Shown: positions 22,557-33,346 of the stretch, one piece after another | Numbering within the stretch: the first letter of the stretch is position 1 | Layout: every line of letters starts with the position of its first letter | From: Gnetum montanum | Lineage: Eukaryota > Streptophyta > Gnetopsida > Gnetales > Gnetaceae | DNA length: 64,000 nucleotides | Reading direction: 5' to 3' | NCBI GenBank assembly: GCA_015680685.1 | Contig: MNCI01006170.1 | Coordinates: forward strand, 64,354-128,353 | Notes under the pieces: model-generated | Told to the model about the DNA's origin: nothing | What the model saw: only the letters and a program-made list of their open reading frames with translations | Databases searched by the model: none | Translations under genes and position numbers: made by a program

Positions 22557-23900
22557 AAAGAAAATCCAAGTCTGGAAATAGGGAACACATGAACCCTTGG
22601 ATTCTACCATGAGTAGATACTATTCACTCTTACATCGATGCCCTAGCCATGGTTATTCTCAGAGAAAATAACTTCACCATGTCACAGATGGGCTCAGAGC
22701 AGAAACTAGAAGAGCCCTCAGGGTGTATGCCCAAGGAAGATTGTCCAAACTAAGAGCTTATCAAATCCAAAGGATAATTTAGTAGGTAGCAAAAGAAGAA
22801 GGTGAGCTATGAAAAAGAGAAAGTGCTAAAGAGTATAATAGGGATCCTTCCATCAGAAAATGAGAGGTTTGATTTTGTGATGAGGAATCACCACTTGATG
22901 AAGTGATGAACAAGAAGACCTTTCCCATCCAAAAATCTATTTCTAATATTTTAACTAAGGTTGAAAAATTATGGGACTTTTTGGATGAAAAATTTTAAAC
23001 TACTTTGAAGATTGCTAAAGAATCCAAAGAGCAAAATACTGATCGTAATTGTAGGAGGTGAAAAGAAGCTGAACATGCCTACCAAAGAGGTAAGGGCAAA
23101 GTTGCTATATTAGAGGAAGTAGACTCTAATGATGAAAATGAATGTGACATTTTTCAATATGAATATCTAGAGGGATGTTTCCCTGTGGTGTCACACTTAC
23201 AAGAGATTGGAGTGTACGCATTGAATCCTTGTCTAGCATGTAGGCAAGCTCCAAGATTATTTCCTTATCCTCAAGGAAATCCACAGCAATTCCACCAACA
23301 AGCTTACTATCCAAGCGGAACTCCTGCACAACCATATAAATAATACCAATAGTGGTATCAACCACAATCATGGGGAATGACACCACCAAGGCAGAAGTAC
23401 CCTTATAAGTAACTAGATCCATATGGGTACTATGTTCAGTAGTCCATCTCCCCTAGGAGTTTTTCAAGTCATACATCATTCCAACATCACTATTATGCTC
23501 TAGAGTACCACCGAATACATTCACCATCTACTGGAAGGAAAAATCCATATCCATATCCATATCATCCTTTGCATCCCTCTACACATACACCTCTACCTTC
23601 AACCTAGTTATCTCCTATTCCATCCATGCAGGGTGAGATTCCTCCACAACTACAACAACAAAATGCTACAAGGGCTATACACTCACAACTAGTTTTTCAA
23701 GTAAGTGGTCCAGAAAATTGATCAAGGAAAAGACCTTTCTTTTGACCTAGCAGTCCTCTATAGCCCTCACAACCTAGTCCAGTTAATCATCCTGCATCTC
23801 CATCATCCTCATCCTATGCATCAAATACCTTTGTGTCCTTCAAACCATGTGCAACCTTAGATCCACATTGTAATGCTAACTCATGTTTTTTTTTTTATTG
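22557..23900 (+). pseudogene. gag: Gag of E2, 3' part (broken)
   Basis: Gag continues after the nested LTR with the block that follows the capsid core in E3 (aatccaagtctggaaatag...gaacccttgga). The knuckle-like region CDIFQYEYLEGCFPVVSHL (about 23142-23198) corresponds to CEIFLYDHPKGQCPILSHL in E3, with the His/Cys pattern partly lost. A Pro/Gln/Tyr-rich tail with YPYPYHPLHP and stretches of Gln follows to about 23740. Several TAG/TAA stops are present. Confidence 0.65.
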
Positions 23901-24377
23901 GATCAAGGCTAAAATCTTCCTACAAAAATATCTAACATAGGAAGTCCACTCATTTATCTAGAAATCACTAGACAAGAGCCATGCAAAGCTCTACTGGACT
24001 CTGGTTCTGAAGTTAATCTCATCTCCCATGATAGGTACAAGGCCTAGAACCTACCACCTCTCAAGAATAGCAACATTCATCTATAATTAGAAAATCAGTC
24101 AATTATTGTTCCTCTAGAATTAGTAGAAGACATTGTGACCACAGTTTGTGGGTGGTCCTATCCTATTGATTTTCTAGTGATCAAAGCGAACAACTACAAA
24201 AATGACTTCCCCATCATTATGGAAAGGGCTTGGTTAAGCATGGTTGACACAAGAATGGGCATAAGAAACCTACCTTTAGAAATATCCAAGAAAAATGAAC
24301 TAGGCAAGATTGAGAAGAATCGTATTCCATATATCATGTACAATGATAATGGGTGCAATTGCATGCAAAAGATTTAG
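23901..24377 (+). pseudogene. pol: Aspartic protease of E2 pol
   Basis: This domain cleaves the Gag-Pol precursor. ALLDSGSEVNLIS carries the catalytic DSG (Asp codon 23998-24000), preceded by GSPLIYLEITRQEPCK. Conserved downstream features are VCGWSYPIDFLVIKAN and FPIIMERAWL (about 24150-24238). The last part is open from 24135 to the stop TAG at 24375-24377, and earlier stops interrupt it. In E5 the matching region is cut by an LTR at 62322. Confidence 0.75.
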
Positions 24378-25700
24378 TCCATCAAGAGCACATAAATTAA
24401 GGCATGCAATCAATGTGCACAAGAAATTAACATTCAAAGGTGTCTATATGCAACAACCACAAAATAGGAGGGCACCCAGTGGCTGATAGCTAACTCAAAT
24501 AGTAGCACACTATCCATGGAACCAACTAAGAGCCTCACTTATGCATATGTTTAAGGCATGAACAAAATTGAACAAGTTCATTTCCAACTCTCTGAAGAAT
24601 ATGATGATACTTATTAGGGAGAGCTAAAAATCCCAAATCACTTCAAGTAGGAGCCCTTAGAACTAAAACATTTACCAACTGAAATGAAGTATGCATTTTT
24701 AAAGAATGGTAAAATGGTCATAATTAATGTCAAACTTGCTCTCGAACAAAAAGAAAAGTTGTTGAAGGTGGTGAAAAAATGGTCAATAGCCTTTTCTTGG
24801 TCATATCCAAAGCTAACAAAAATTGATCCAAGGATATGCCAAAATCACATCTACACCAACCTAGCCATGAAGCCTAGAAGCCAACTACAGAGGCAGCTGA
24901 ACTCTAAATTGAAGCAAAACATCAAAGAAAAAATTAAGCAACTCCTCAAGGCAAGGTTCATCTATCTAGTTGCAGATAGTGAGTGGGTTAGCCCACTCAT
25001 AATAGTACTAAAGAAGGATGGCAAATGGTAGGTCTACATCAACTTAAGGCTATTGAATATGACAACATTTAAAGATCACTTTCTTTTACCATTTGTCGAT
25101 CAAGTGTTAGACACCATATCTAGGAATTGTTATTATAGCTTTTTGGATAGTTATAATGGCTATAACCAAATCCAAATTTCACTAGAAGACTAGGCCAAGA
25201 CAACATTCATGAGTCCCTGGGGAACTTATGCATATTGTAAGATGCCATTCGGTCTATGCAATGCCCCTGTAGTATTTCAACACTTGGTCCTTAGTATCTT
25301 TCAATAGTAGATCGGTAGTGGTGTTGAAATCTTCATGGATGACTTCTCCACCTATGGAGATACATTTGAGCAAGCCTTGGACCAACTTGAGCAAGTATTG
25401 AAGAGATGTGTAGAGACAAACCTATGGCTCAACTAGTAGAAGAACCATCTCATGGTCCAAGAGGGCATAATGCTAGGGCAATGAATTTCACAAAAATGGA
25501 TTGAGGTAGACCCAAAAAAGATAAGGGTCATTCAAGTAATAACATGCTAACTAGAGACTATTAAAGATATTTGGTCATTCCTTGGACACATTGGCTACTA
25601 TTGATGATTTATTGAGAATTTCTCTAAGATCGCAAAGCTATTGGTAGAGCTTACAAATAAGGATGCACCTTTCATCTAGAGCAAGGAATGTGAACATGAA
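24378..25700 (+). pseudogene. pol: Reverse transcriptase of E2 pol (broken, active-site Asp pair kept)
   Basis: RT copies element RNA to DNA. A connector comes first, with VKLALEQKEKLLKVVKKW. The RT blocks follow: ISWSYPKLTKIDPRI-type, LLKARFIYLVADSEWVSPLI (about 24940-25005), MTTFKDHF...PFVDQVLDTI, YSFLDSYNGYNQIQI and MPFGLCNAPVVFQ. The catalytic FMDD is at 25332-25343, followed by FSTYG. Stops include TAG at 25031 where TGG or a similar codon is expected, so the protein cannot be made, although the catalytic Asp-Asp survives. E5 has Asp-Asn at this place. Confidence 0.85.
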
Positions 25701-26155
25701 TTCCAATAATTAAAGGAGAAACTGATAGAAACACCAATCCTATGAGCACCAGACTAGTCTAGCCCTTTCATATCATGACAGATTCATCTAACTATGATTT
25801 GGGAGTAGTGCTCACATAGATGGACAATAAAAAACATCCATACTATATCCACTATGTGAACTAAGGCATTGTGGGAGAATAGTTAAATTACACCACCATG
25901 GAGAAAGAACTAATGATAGTGTTGTACACACTTGAAAATCTTAGGCACTATGTGCTTGGTTACAAAGTATTTATGCACATAAACCACAACGCAATTTTCT
26001 TCCTCATGAATAAGCTGATGGTGAGCCCTTGTGTCATACAATGGCTTGTGATCTTACAGGAGTTTGATCTCATAATGGTAGATCAAAAAGGGGTTAAGAA
26101 TGTGGTTTCTGACCAACTCTCTTACTTAAAATGGGATAATAAAGAGGAGGAGTAG
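25701..26155 (+). pseudogene. pol: RNase H domain of E2 pol (broken)
   Basis: The HIMTDSSNYDLGVVLT-like start and the LNYTTMEKELMIVLYTLENL block are readable. The stretch 25898-26155 is open and ends in DNKEEE. It is cut at 26156 by a deletion that joins it directly to the middle of the integrase core. Confidence 0.8.
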
Positions 26156-26945
26156 TTGACTATTATACAAAATGGGCTAAAGCAGCAACTATTATAGATT
26201 GCACATCATCCACGGTTGCTAGATTCATACAACAACATATTGTAAATAGGTTTGGGATGTTACATTCACTAATTTCTTATAATGGGACTCATTTCATAGG
26301 TGCCAAATTTAGAAAATTAATGCAACGCTTGGGGGTAGAACATAAACTAACAATACCTTACCATCCCCAAGCCAACAATCAAGCAAAGGTAGCCAACTTG
26401 GAGATTACAAAAATACTAATGCAAACCATTAGCAAATATAGGAAGGATTGGAGTACAAAACATAACAATGCTCTCTAGGCTTATCATTTAACTTGGAAAC
26501 TTCTTATTGGCTATTCTCCCTATGAGTTAGTGTATAGAAAACTTCCAACACTTCCGATCCGATCCTAGCTCTATACACTCTCAATGGCCTACAATCTAAA
26601 CCTTGATCTAAGTTTAGCATAGAAGGAAAAATTAATCAATCTAAATGTGTTAGATGAAAATCAGTTAGTCTCCCTATTCTTGAATGAGGTTAATAAAGGA
26701 TTTAGCAAGGAACATCATGACCTCAAAATTAGAAAATTAAAACTACAACCAAGAGATAAGGTCCTCTATTGGAATCCTACACATGTACCCCAATAGGTAA
26801 AATTCCAAACATTGTGGAAGGGACCTTATATAATTTATCAAACCTTTCCCATTGGAGCTGTGATAATTTACAAACCTGATAGCCTAGATAAGAAGTAGTT
26901 GGTCAACATCCAACAAGTAAATCCTTTCCTTGAACCAAGATAGAC
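26156..26945 (+). pseudogene. pol: Integrase of E2 pol, 5' part deleted
   Basis: The zinc finger and first catalytic Asp are missing. The sequence starts at VDYYTKWAKAATI, equivalent to E1 position 966, about 535 bp further on than the end of RNase H would predict. The second Asp is Tyr (ISYNGTHF, codon 26278-26280) and the Glu is Lys (QAKVAN, codon 26386-26388), as in E1. The first 111 bases match E1 without a difference, and identity declines downstream. The C-terminal GPYIIY block is near 26820. Confidence 0.85.
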
Positions 26946-27388
26946 TAGTGTAAATACTGCCTCAACAAATGAACAATCATGTTCTATTTTTCAAATCTCC
27001 TTCATCCAACTTAGTTGTTGGAGAGATGGCCATCCATGCTAACAATCATTATGGCTTCTTAGTTTTTTCTACCTTTTTTTTCATATTTTTGATTTTTACA
27101 AACTATTTATCTTACAAATTTTTGGATTTTTTAAATTTACACCATCTTTAGTACCTTTGAACCTTCTTGACTATTTTACACTTTCTTATATATTTTACTT
27201 TTTTTTTGTTCAAGTGAGATATTTTCTTATTTTTGCTAATAAAAATTGTCTTATTATCATAGGACATAGTGTCATTGTTGTTGTTTACTAATGATGGTTT
27301 GTGCTTAATGTTGTGATTGTCAATGTCTGGTTTCTATTTTTGAATTCTAATGTCTGATGACTTTGACATGGTTTATTTTTCATGGAAC

Positions 27389-27431
27389 NCAAGTAAAAGA
27401 GTACAAAGAGTATTAAGTCCCCTTGAAGTCN
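27389..27431. other. 41-base segment inverted between two single Ns (assembly artefact)
   Basis: The sequence between the Ns reads gtacaaagagtattaagtcc and onward. This is the reverse complement of the E1 block at about 2366-2395 (gacttgaaggggactcaata). Ns at 27389 and 27431 bound it, which points to a mis-oriented scrap placed during scaffolding. Confidence 0.75.
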
Positions 27432-27512
27432 TTTTACTTACTTAAGTTCTAGAGTGTGTTTCATGAACTTCTTACCATTCCAAACCATCCACTGAAGGAA
27501 GTTAAAATAAAG

Positions 27513-27653
27513 TTGTTGCATGATGTGGTTCCCATTCAAAAAAAAAAAACAATGGGAATTCAAAACACACCCCTTTGACATGAATAAGTCCTTGCATGAT
27601 GTGGTTCCCATTTGAAAAAAAAAGAAAAAAAATACTGGAAATTCAAAGCACAC
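27513..27653 (+). repeat. Tandem pair of A-loop hairpins in the E2 spacer
   Basis: Two units have TGTGGTTCCCAT, a poly-A loop, then ATGGGAATTCAAA (first) or TGGAAATTCAAAGCACAC (second). They are separated by tgacatgaataagtccttgc. The arrangement is the same as at 2481-2630. Confidence 0.7.
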
Positions 27654-27729
27654 ACCTTAGACAAATAAATGGGCTACAAGAACTGGTTATGGAACTTGAA
27701 CAGCATGCACCTATGCCTAAAGGTCTCCT

Positions 27730-27783
27730 CTAACTAAGGCTCTCTCTCTCTCACTTTCTACTTCTTTTTTCTTCTCTTTGTAG
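27730..27783 (+). promoter_or_regulatory. Possible 3' splice acceptor in the E2 spacer
   Basis: CTAAC (27730-27734) is followed by about 40 bases of near-continuous pyrimidine and TTTGTAG ending at 27783. This is a textbook-like plant acceptor and better than the E1 copy. Confidence 0.45.
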
Positions 27784-28137
27784 AAAGGCAGTTTTTTTGT
27801 GGAAGCACTCTTGTGTCTCAAGTGGGTGGATCAGTCTTAGGGTGATAATTTGAAGTCACTGAAAGTAAATAGTTTTTGTCTAGATTAAGGATGGAACTTC
27901 TCATGTCATTTTAACCACAAATTCCACAAGGGACTTCTTATGACCTCAATTTGGAACTCCATTCCACCTTCTCTATCATCCATCTATGCTACCATAAATC
28001 ACCTCACTACTAGGTTCTATGTTATGCTCTATGTCTTGGTCTAATGTGTTAGGATTCTTGAGTAGATTCTTTCAAGTTGGTCCTTAACTTTTCATGATCA
28101 TTAAATCGACTATGGGGCCCATGGACTCCTTAGTTGA

Positions 28138-28194
28138 GGTTATGCAAGGGCCAAAAGGCCATGAGCTTGCTATGGGGAGGACCCACTTGCATAG
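28138..28194 (+). repeat. Conserved TATGCAAG...CTTGCATA hairpin (E2 copy)
   Basis: Arms TATGCAAG and CTTGCATA flank a loop containing gcttgctatggggaggaccc. It is homologous to 3102, 10432, 37202, 43897 and 55162. Confidence 0.7.
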
Positions 28195-28465
28195 TTTTTG
28201 GCTTGATTAGTTAAGGTACCTTACCTTTGACATTGCTACAATCCTACCTTTCATGTATTCCATTGAGTATACTATCAATGCTCTTTAATATTTCATTTCA
28301 TTCATCCACTAAATCAATTTTTCTCTTTTTTTCCAAATTTATGTGCTTCAACACCCTCTTCTCATGTTTTCATACTATTCTTGATCTTCTGAGCTTTCAT
28401 TTCATCCCAATTCCATCCAAAAATTCCTTGTATTTTAAAAGTTTGACCAAATTCAATAGTGGTCA

Positions 28466-28564
28466 ATGGTTGCATCGTTGAGGCCCCATTAACATAGCCA
28501 CCCTCGTCGATGAGGCCCAATCGACTAGGCCTCATCAATGCAATGCAAAAACCCTATATATACC
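28466..28564 (+). promoter_or_regulatory. Internal U3-like promoter upstream of ORF3 (E2)
   Basis: Repeats of gttgaggcccca, gatgaggccc and taggcctcatcaatg (28474-28540) precede ccctatatatacc (28552-28564). The E2 LTR U3 has the same cctcatca/aggcctagttgatg vocabulary (32150-32215). The downstream leader ends in GAG|GTAAGA at 28709. Confidence 0.5.
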
Positions 28565-28708
28565 ATCAACACTTTGCAATTTTTTTCCATTTGCTCATAA
28601 CACACGAGGAGTTTTTGAAATTTTTCAAAGCCCAAAACCTTCCAAAGCTCATAACTTCCCAACCATTTTTCCAAATCACTCAATTTTTCAATCTTGCACT
28701 TAATGGAG

Positions 28709-29027
28709 GTAAGACCTTTATCATGGGGGCTGCAAACCTTAAGGTTTTTAATCAAAAAATTCATGACATTTTTTGGAAATTATCCTAACTCCTCCAAAGG
28801 TTAATAACGTTAACCATATATAAGCATCAACTTTTTTGATAGTTAAATCTTCCAACAACCTTTGGGATGATTTATTAATGATAATACATAAATAATGATA
28901 ATCAAATTAATTAAATCAGTCATAATTACAATTTAGCCAAAGTGTAACAATCCTTAAGAGATAAGGTATCCTAATTGTTTTAAGGTTATACAATGATTGC
29001 TAATCCATAGTCTTATTGTGATTACAA
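28709..29027 (+). other. Candidate 5'-leader intron of the ORF3 unit (E2)
   Basis: A donor-like GAG|GTAAGA sits at 28709, and ORF3 starts right after gtgattacaa at 29027. The equivalent positions in E3 (38145) and E4 (38-base context ending 44838) read gtgattgcag and gtgattgtag. So the AG acceptor is decayed here but present in relatives. E1 has the same donor (3686). The intron is inferred, with no transcript evidence. Confidence 0.35.
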
Positions 29028-31875
29028 ATGGCATCAAAACAAAAACATTTTTAGGAAGGAGAACCCTTGCAACCATGAGAGAAGTAGCCTAGAGCTAGAA
29101 GGGGCCAACAAGAATAAGGCCAAGAACTTCCAGAGGTGACCCATGCAACGGGACCTCTTCATGAGGAGCTTGAAGTGGAATCTGTTCAACAGATTCTAGA
29201 AGAAGAAGTGTCAACTGAACAATCATAATGAGAAGTGCCTGGACCCATGCCAAGGCTTAAGGTCACTTTGACTCAAGCCTACCTTGATATCATCAAGTCC
29301 CAAGAGATTCAATGATCCATTCCTCAAGAGATTAACTTTGGACCATTTTTGGATAAAGCTCGAAAGGATGTCAAGACTCAATTGTGAACCTCTCCCATGT
29401 GGCCAATCATCACATCCAGTAGGAAGTGGTACATGGAAGAGACAATTTTTTTTGAAATAGTCGAACGTCGGGATCCATAGTCAACATCAAGTGTCCTACT
29501 CGATAAAATCCATTGCACAAGCACTTGGGTTGCTTGACACTGGAACACAGCTAGCAGAATTATCCATGCAAGATGACCCTAAGGCCAAAAAGAAGTGGAC
29601 CCAACGATGCTACGAGGTGGACTATAAGTAGTATGATGCACTCACACTAGTGGAGCAACTTTACTTCAAGATCATGACATATCACCTCAATCCAATGGTG
29701 AGGCAAAGTAAGGTAACCACCTTCTCCACCCAAGCATGTGTCGCTCTAAGCGAGAAGTTTCCCGTTAACCTTCCATAACTACTATACTTGAAGATTGAGA
29801 AGCATTTCAAAGAAAATGAACATGGAAGAAAGACCCTACCCTTTCCATGTCTCATCTGAAAACTTTGCAAGAGGGTAGGAATTGTTTACTACTCTAACAA
29901 TACACTTAGGCATACTCCTTTGGCTTCATGGTCTCAGATAATGAAAGAAAAGACATCAACAATGACTCAATTAGAGGAGTAGCCACCACCACCACCCACT
30001 CAAGAAACAAAATCGGAGGCCTACGCAGCCATTGAGCATCTATGCAAACCCCAAGAATAGTTCTTAAGAAAATAAGAGCAACATGCAGGAATGAGTGGGG
30101 CAGATCCATCTATGTACCAACTAACAATGAGTCACCTTAATGAGGTGGCTCAAATAGTTAGCCAAATGGAGAGGGGTGGTCCAATATTTTCTATCCAAAG
30201 AATGTAGCTACCCGCAAGGTTGAATCCCAATGCTCATGAAGTGATGGTGTCACTATCATAACACCATCTATTCACTAGTTTCTTAGTGCGGTTGGAGGAA
30301 GGTGAAGGGGCAACTGTCTTGGTGATGTAGCACCAAGGGCAGGAGACAATGGCTAAAGTGGCTACTGACTATGTTGTAGAAGCATTGAATGCACCCATGA
30401 CATATGTACCAAATGTATCTACACTTCAAGACATGCAAACATCTACAGGCATGGTCAACAAGAAATTAAACATAACTTAGCATGAAAAATTGCTAGAATG
30501 ACTAGTAGGAACTAGGCAATCAACTCCATAAATCTTTGATCTTCTAGAAAACATCACTGTGACCTAGTCAAAGCTGCTAAATGCAAAGGGAAAATGTATT
30601 ATTTTGGAGGGACAACTAGAAACATCTCAATAGAAAAATCAAAACTTGGCTATGAAGGTTGCCAAACTTCATGCCCAACTTGCGAAACCTACAATCCTCA
30701 GCCTAGTAGTAACAAGAGATGAATCTCTTAAATAACTTCAAGAATAATTTCAAAGAGCTTAGAAGGAGGAAGTAATGGCCATATTTAAATAATATGTAGC
30801 TGAAATTGAAACATACTCAATCCAGAAGGACTTGAACCAGATGTGCCAAGAGAATGAAGCATTGACTACATAGAATTATCACCTGTGAAATGTTGAAGCT
30901 CAAAAGGATCAAATGCAAGAATTTATTCATTAGCAAAAGCAGCTTGCCAGGTTAAACACTCAAGAGTAGCTTGCTAGGTTAAACACTAAACTAAGGAAAT
31001 TTCCTATAGAAAATCACAATCTATCGATGGAGAAGGTACACACCTTATGTCAAAAGTCTACCATCAAAATTGTCACCTAGAAGAACAAAGTCCTCAAGTT
31101 TGAGAAAGTGAAAAATCACTACAGGGACCAAGTTGGCTTGTAGAAAGAAGTTAATGAGAAACACATCTAGATGAGAAAGGAAAAAATGAATGAAGCCCTC
31201 CAACAACTCCAACAAGGGAGAGAAGTGTGGCAACCCATCGTTAATGGCATCGATGCCTACAATAAAGTAGAGATCCACTTGAAGGAGTTGCAAATCAAGG
31301 AGATGAAAAAGTATATGGAGTTGACCAATCTTTGTTATGCAAACCTAGCAATGCTAACTACTAGATGGTTGTAGTCAAAGTTGGAAAATTAAGTGGCTAG
31401 CTCGTATCTGTTATATAAGGTAGAGTTTAAGCATCACAAAGACACCAAGTAGAAGCTTGAGGCTGTAAACACTAAACTCAAAGTTCTCAGAGCATGGTTC
31501 AAAGATCAAAGATCAATCATTGAGAACCTAGCTAGATGGATGAATGACAACCAAGAGCTGAAGACCATAGTCAGGATGTTCAACATTGAATGCAAACAGT
31601 TCATTGCCTGGTTCGCCAATGCAAAGGAGTTGTTTCCAGCAATCCCATGTCCTTGGGATGTGCCTATTCCAACCCACATTGAGGATGTTATGTGGATGGT
31701 GCATGATCCCAAGAGTAAGGAGGAGAAAATGAAAGCACTATTGGATGCTTTTTTCCTCCCACTTGAAGTTGTAGCAATAGTAGGATAGTGGCAACCACCT
31801 CAACCATTGCCTATGTGTGAAGCTAATGAAGGTTCCTCAAAGCCTTAGGAACCACCACTACCTATGATCATTTGA
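29028..31875 (+). pseudogene. ORF3 of E2 (plant-transposon domain plus coiled coil; broken)
   Basis: Same architecture as ORF3 of E1. The domain landmarks YFKIMTYHLNPMVRQSKVTT, FSTQACVALSEKFPVNLP and TLPFPCLI lie at about 29660-29855. A coiled-coil-rich middle runs from about 30450 to 31500. The C-terminal box AIPCPWDVPIPTHIEDVMWM then SKEEKMKALLDAFF is at about 31637-31755. The open stretch 31540-31788 carries the C-terminal part. More than a dozen stops lie in the domain's 5' half. Conservation of the C-terminal box between families suggests past selection on the protein. Its role is unknown. Confidence 0.72.
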
Positions 31876-32111
31876 TCTTCTCTAATAGCTTCACAACACC
31901 AAGGAACATGTTATCTAATTTTTTAAAAGTTGAGTCATGGTGTTCAATTTTATGTCTTGAACACCATCATTTTTTGTAATGTGTTGATCCATACACCCCA
32001 AGCACTCCATTTTTTATCAAGTCAATCAATTTGTTTTATTTAAGGAAAATTTGGTCAATAATCTCATACCTTCCCAATTTTGTAAAAGAACTTAAAAATA
32101 GGTTTTCATTC

Positions 32112-32123
32112 AGTCATGTGGGT
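32112..32123 (+). other. Polypurine tract of E2
   Basis: The sequence gtcatgtgggta immediately precedes the 3' LTR. It corresponds to catgggggta in other copies, with one G changed to T. Confidence 0.65.
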
Positions 32124-33060
32124 ATGATTAGTCATGTTTTGTTAGTTGTGTTGATGATACCTCGTTGATGCAACCTCATCATCTAGGCCTTATCAACGAG
32201 GCCTAGTTGATGCATCATATCATGTGTCAACATGGTTATGTCAACGTAGTGCTTGTAGTTGACTATAAATACAAGCTTGTAGCTACATTTATGGAAATTA
32301 GAGATTGTATTTGAAGTGAAGCTCTTATAGTTTTTCCATTTGAAAGTTAGAATTTTTCCCCGAGTGCTTTCAGTAGGAGTTATTGAGTATATAGATCTTT
32401 ATTTGAGCATTGTTGTACTTGAGCACAATAGTGTGTGCGGCAATAAAGATGAGCTTTCTGATAAACCTTGTAACACTTTTGATAGATTAGTTATTTTACT
32501 TATGCATTTATTGTTTTCAATTATTTATTAAATGATTTCAATTAATTATTAAATATTTTCTACTTATTACATTAATGAGGCAATTAAGCAAGATAGATTA
32601 CACACATAAGTACAACCACTTCAAGCGTAACATGTATTTGCTTGGTAATCCCAGTAGCATTATTGTTTGGTACACCCAGTAGTGTAGCACTTGGTCATCC
32701 AACAATGGATACATGGGTTCAAGATGTGTATGGAAAGTGGGATCGGATGCTTATGTTAGGAATAGTTCAATTCTATTTGATTAGTTAATTTAGTTTAGTT
32801 AATTAAATTCCTTTTATCCACATTTCGAGCACCAAACTATAGAACACAAAATGATAAAAATTGGATGCCTCAGTTACACTTAACCATACCAACAAATGTC
32901 ACAAGTGTAATTGGGAAGACAACAATTGACCTTAAGGCTAAATTCACTTCTTAAAGGAATAGTGTATCAAAAATGATAAAGTCCATGAAATTCGACAGAA
33001 TCATGCATGAACACTTTATGATTTGTATGGTTATGCATAGGGGTACCTCGCCACTCATCA
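32124..33060 (+). repeat. 3' LTR of E2 (family I)
   Basis: The 937-bp LTR runs from TGATTAGTCATG to CCACTCATCA and is followed by the ATAAT duplication. A TATA box (ctataaatac) is at about 32263 and the AATAAAGATGAG signal at about 32442. It keeps more U3 repeat units (32145-32215) than the 5' LTR. Confidence 0.9.
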
Positions 33061-33346
33061 ATAATAGATTATTAGATGTTAGTGTAGTGGCAAGACTCTT
33101 GATTTGAAAGCTTCAAGTTATGGGTTTTTAGTGGGAAATGTTGAGTTATAAAGTTATAATTTCACTATATATCTTGGGGGTAAATATTGTTTAAAAAATG
33201 TTTTGGGATTCAACACCCTCCTAATTTAAAATAGTCCTCATAGTGATAGGTGGTTGAAGTGGTTAACTCATTGTCTTATTAAGGAAGGAAGTGGAGAGGA
33301 CATAATTAGAAATTCCAACTTGTTGAGGTGTTAGCTTCTAGGTAAG
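33061..33346 (+). other. Flanking DNA between E2 and E3, possible tRNA-derived SINE remnant
   Basis: This is the only stretch here outside the two elements. 33076-33140 (gttagtgtagtggcaagact, then a tcaagttatgggttt stretch) resembles the A-box and B-box spacing of tRNA-derived SINEs. A second A-box-like stretch (gtggttgaagtggttaac) lies near 33251. There is no poly-A tail or clear end, so the SINE call is weak. Confidence 0.3.

Larger units (their letters stand above)
26946..28465 (+). other. Non-coding spacer between pol and ORF3 of E2
   Basis: It has the same block order as E1: T-rich stretch, hairpin pair, CTAAC-pyrimidine tract, TATGCAAG hairpin. A small segment, 27390-27430, between two Ns is inverted relative to E1, and about 160 bases present in E1 are missing there. 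No gene is supported. Confidence 0.7.
17474..33060 (+). mobile_element. E2: complete, decayed Ty3/gypsy (Athila-like) element with nested insertions
   Basis: E2 spans both LTRs, a primer-binding site, gag, protease, RT, RNase H, a deleted integrase, spacer, internal promoter, ORF3 and a polypurine tract. It is bounded by ATAAT duplications. The raw span is 15,587 bp. Removing the 2,900-bp nested LTR and one copy of its 5-bp duplication leaves about 12.7 kb. LTR family I (gaggcctc U3 motif) links it to E1. The LTRs differ in length (891 and 937 bp), mainly in U3. The gag and pol frames carry many stops, so it is inactive, and no step can be supplied by E2 itself. Confidence 0.92.

Noticed and set aside
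33061-33346. A true tRNA gene
   Set aside because: Only A-box-like and weak B-box-like stretches are present; no cloverleaf could be drawn.
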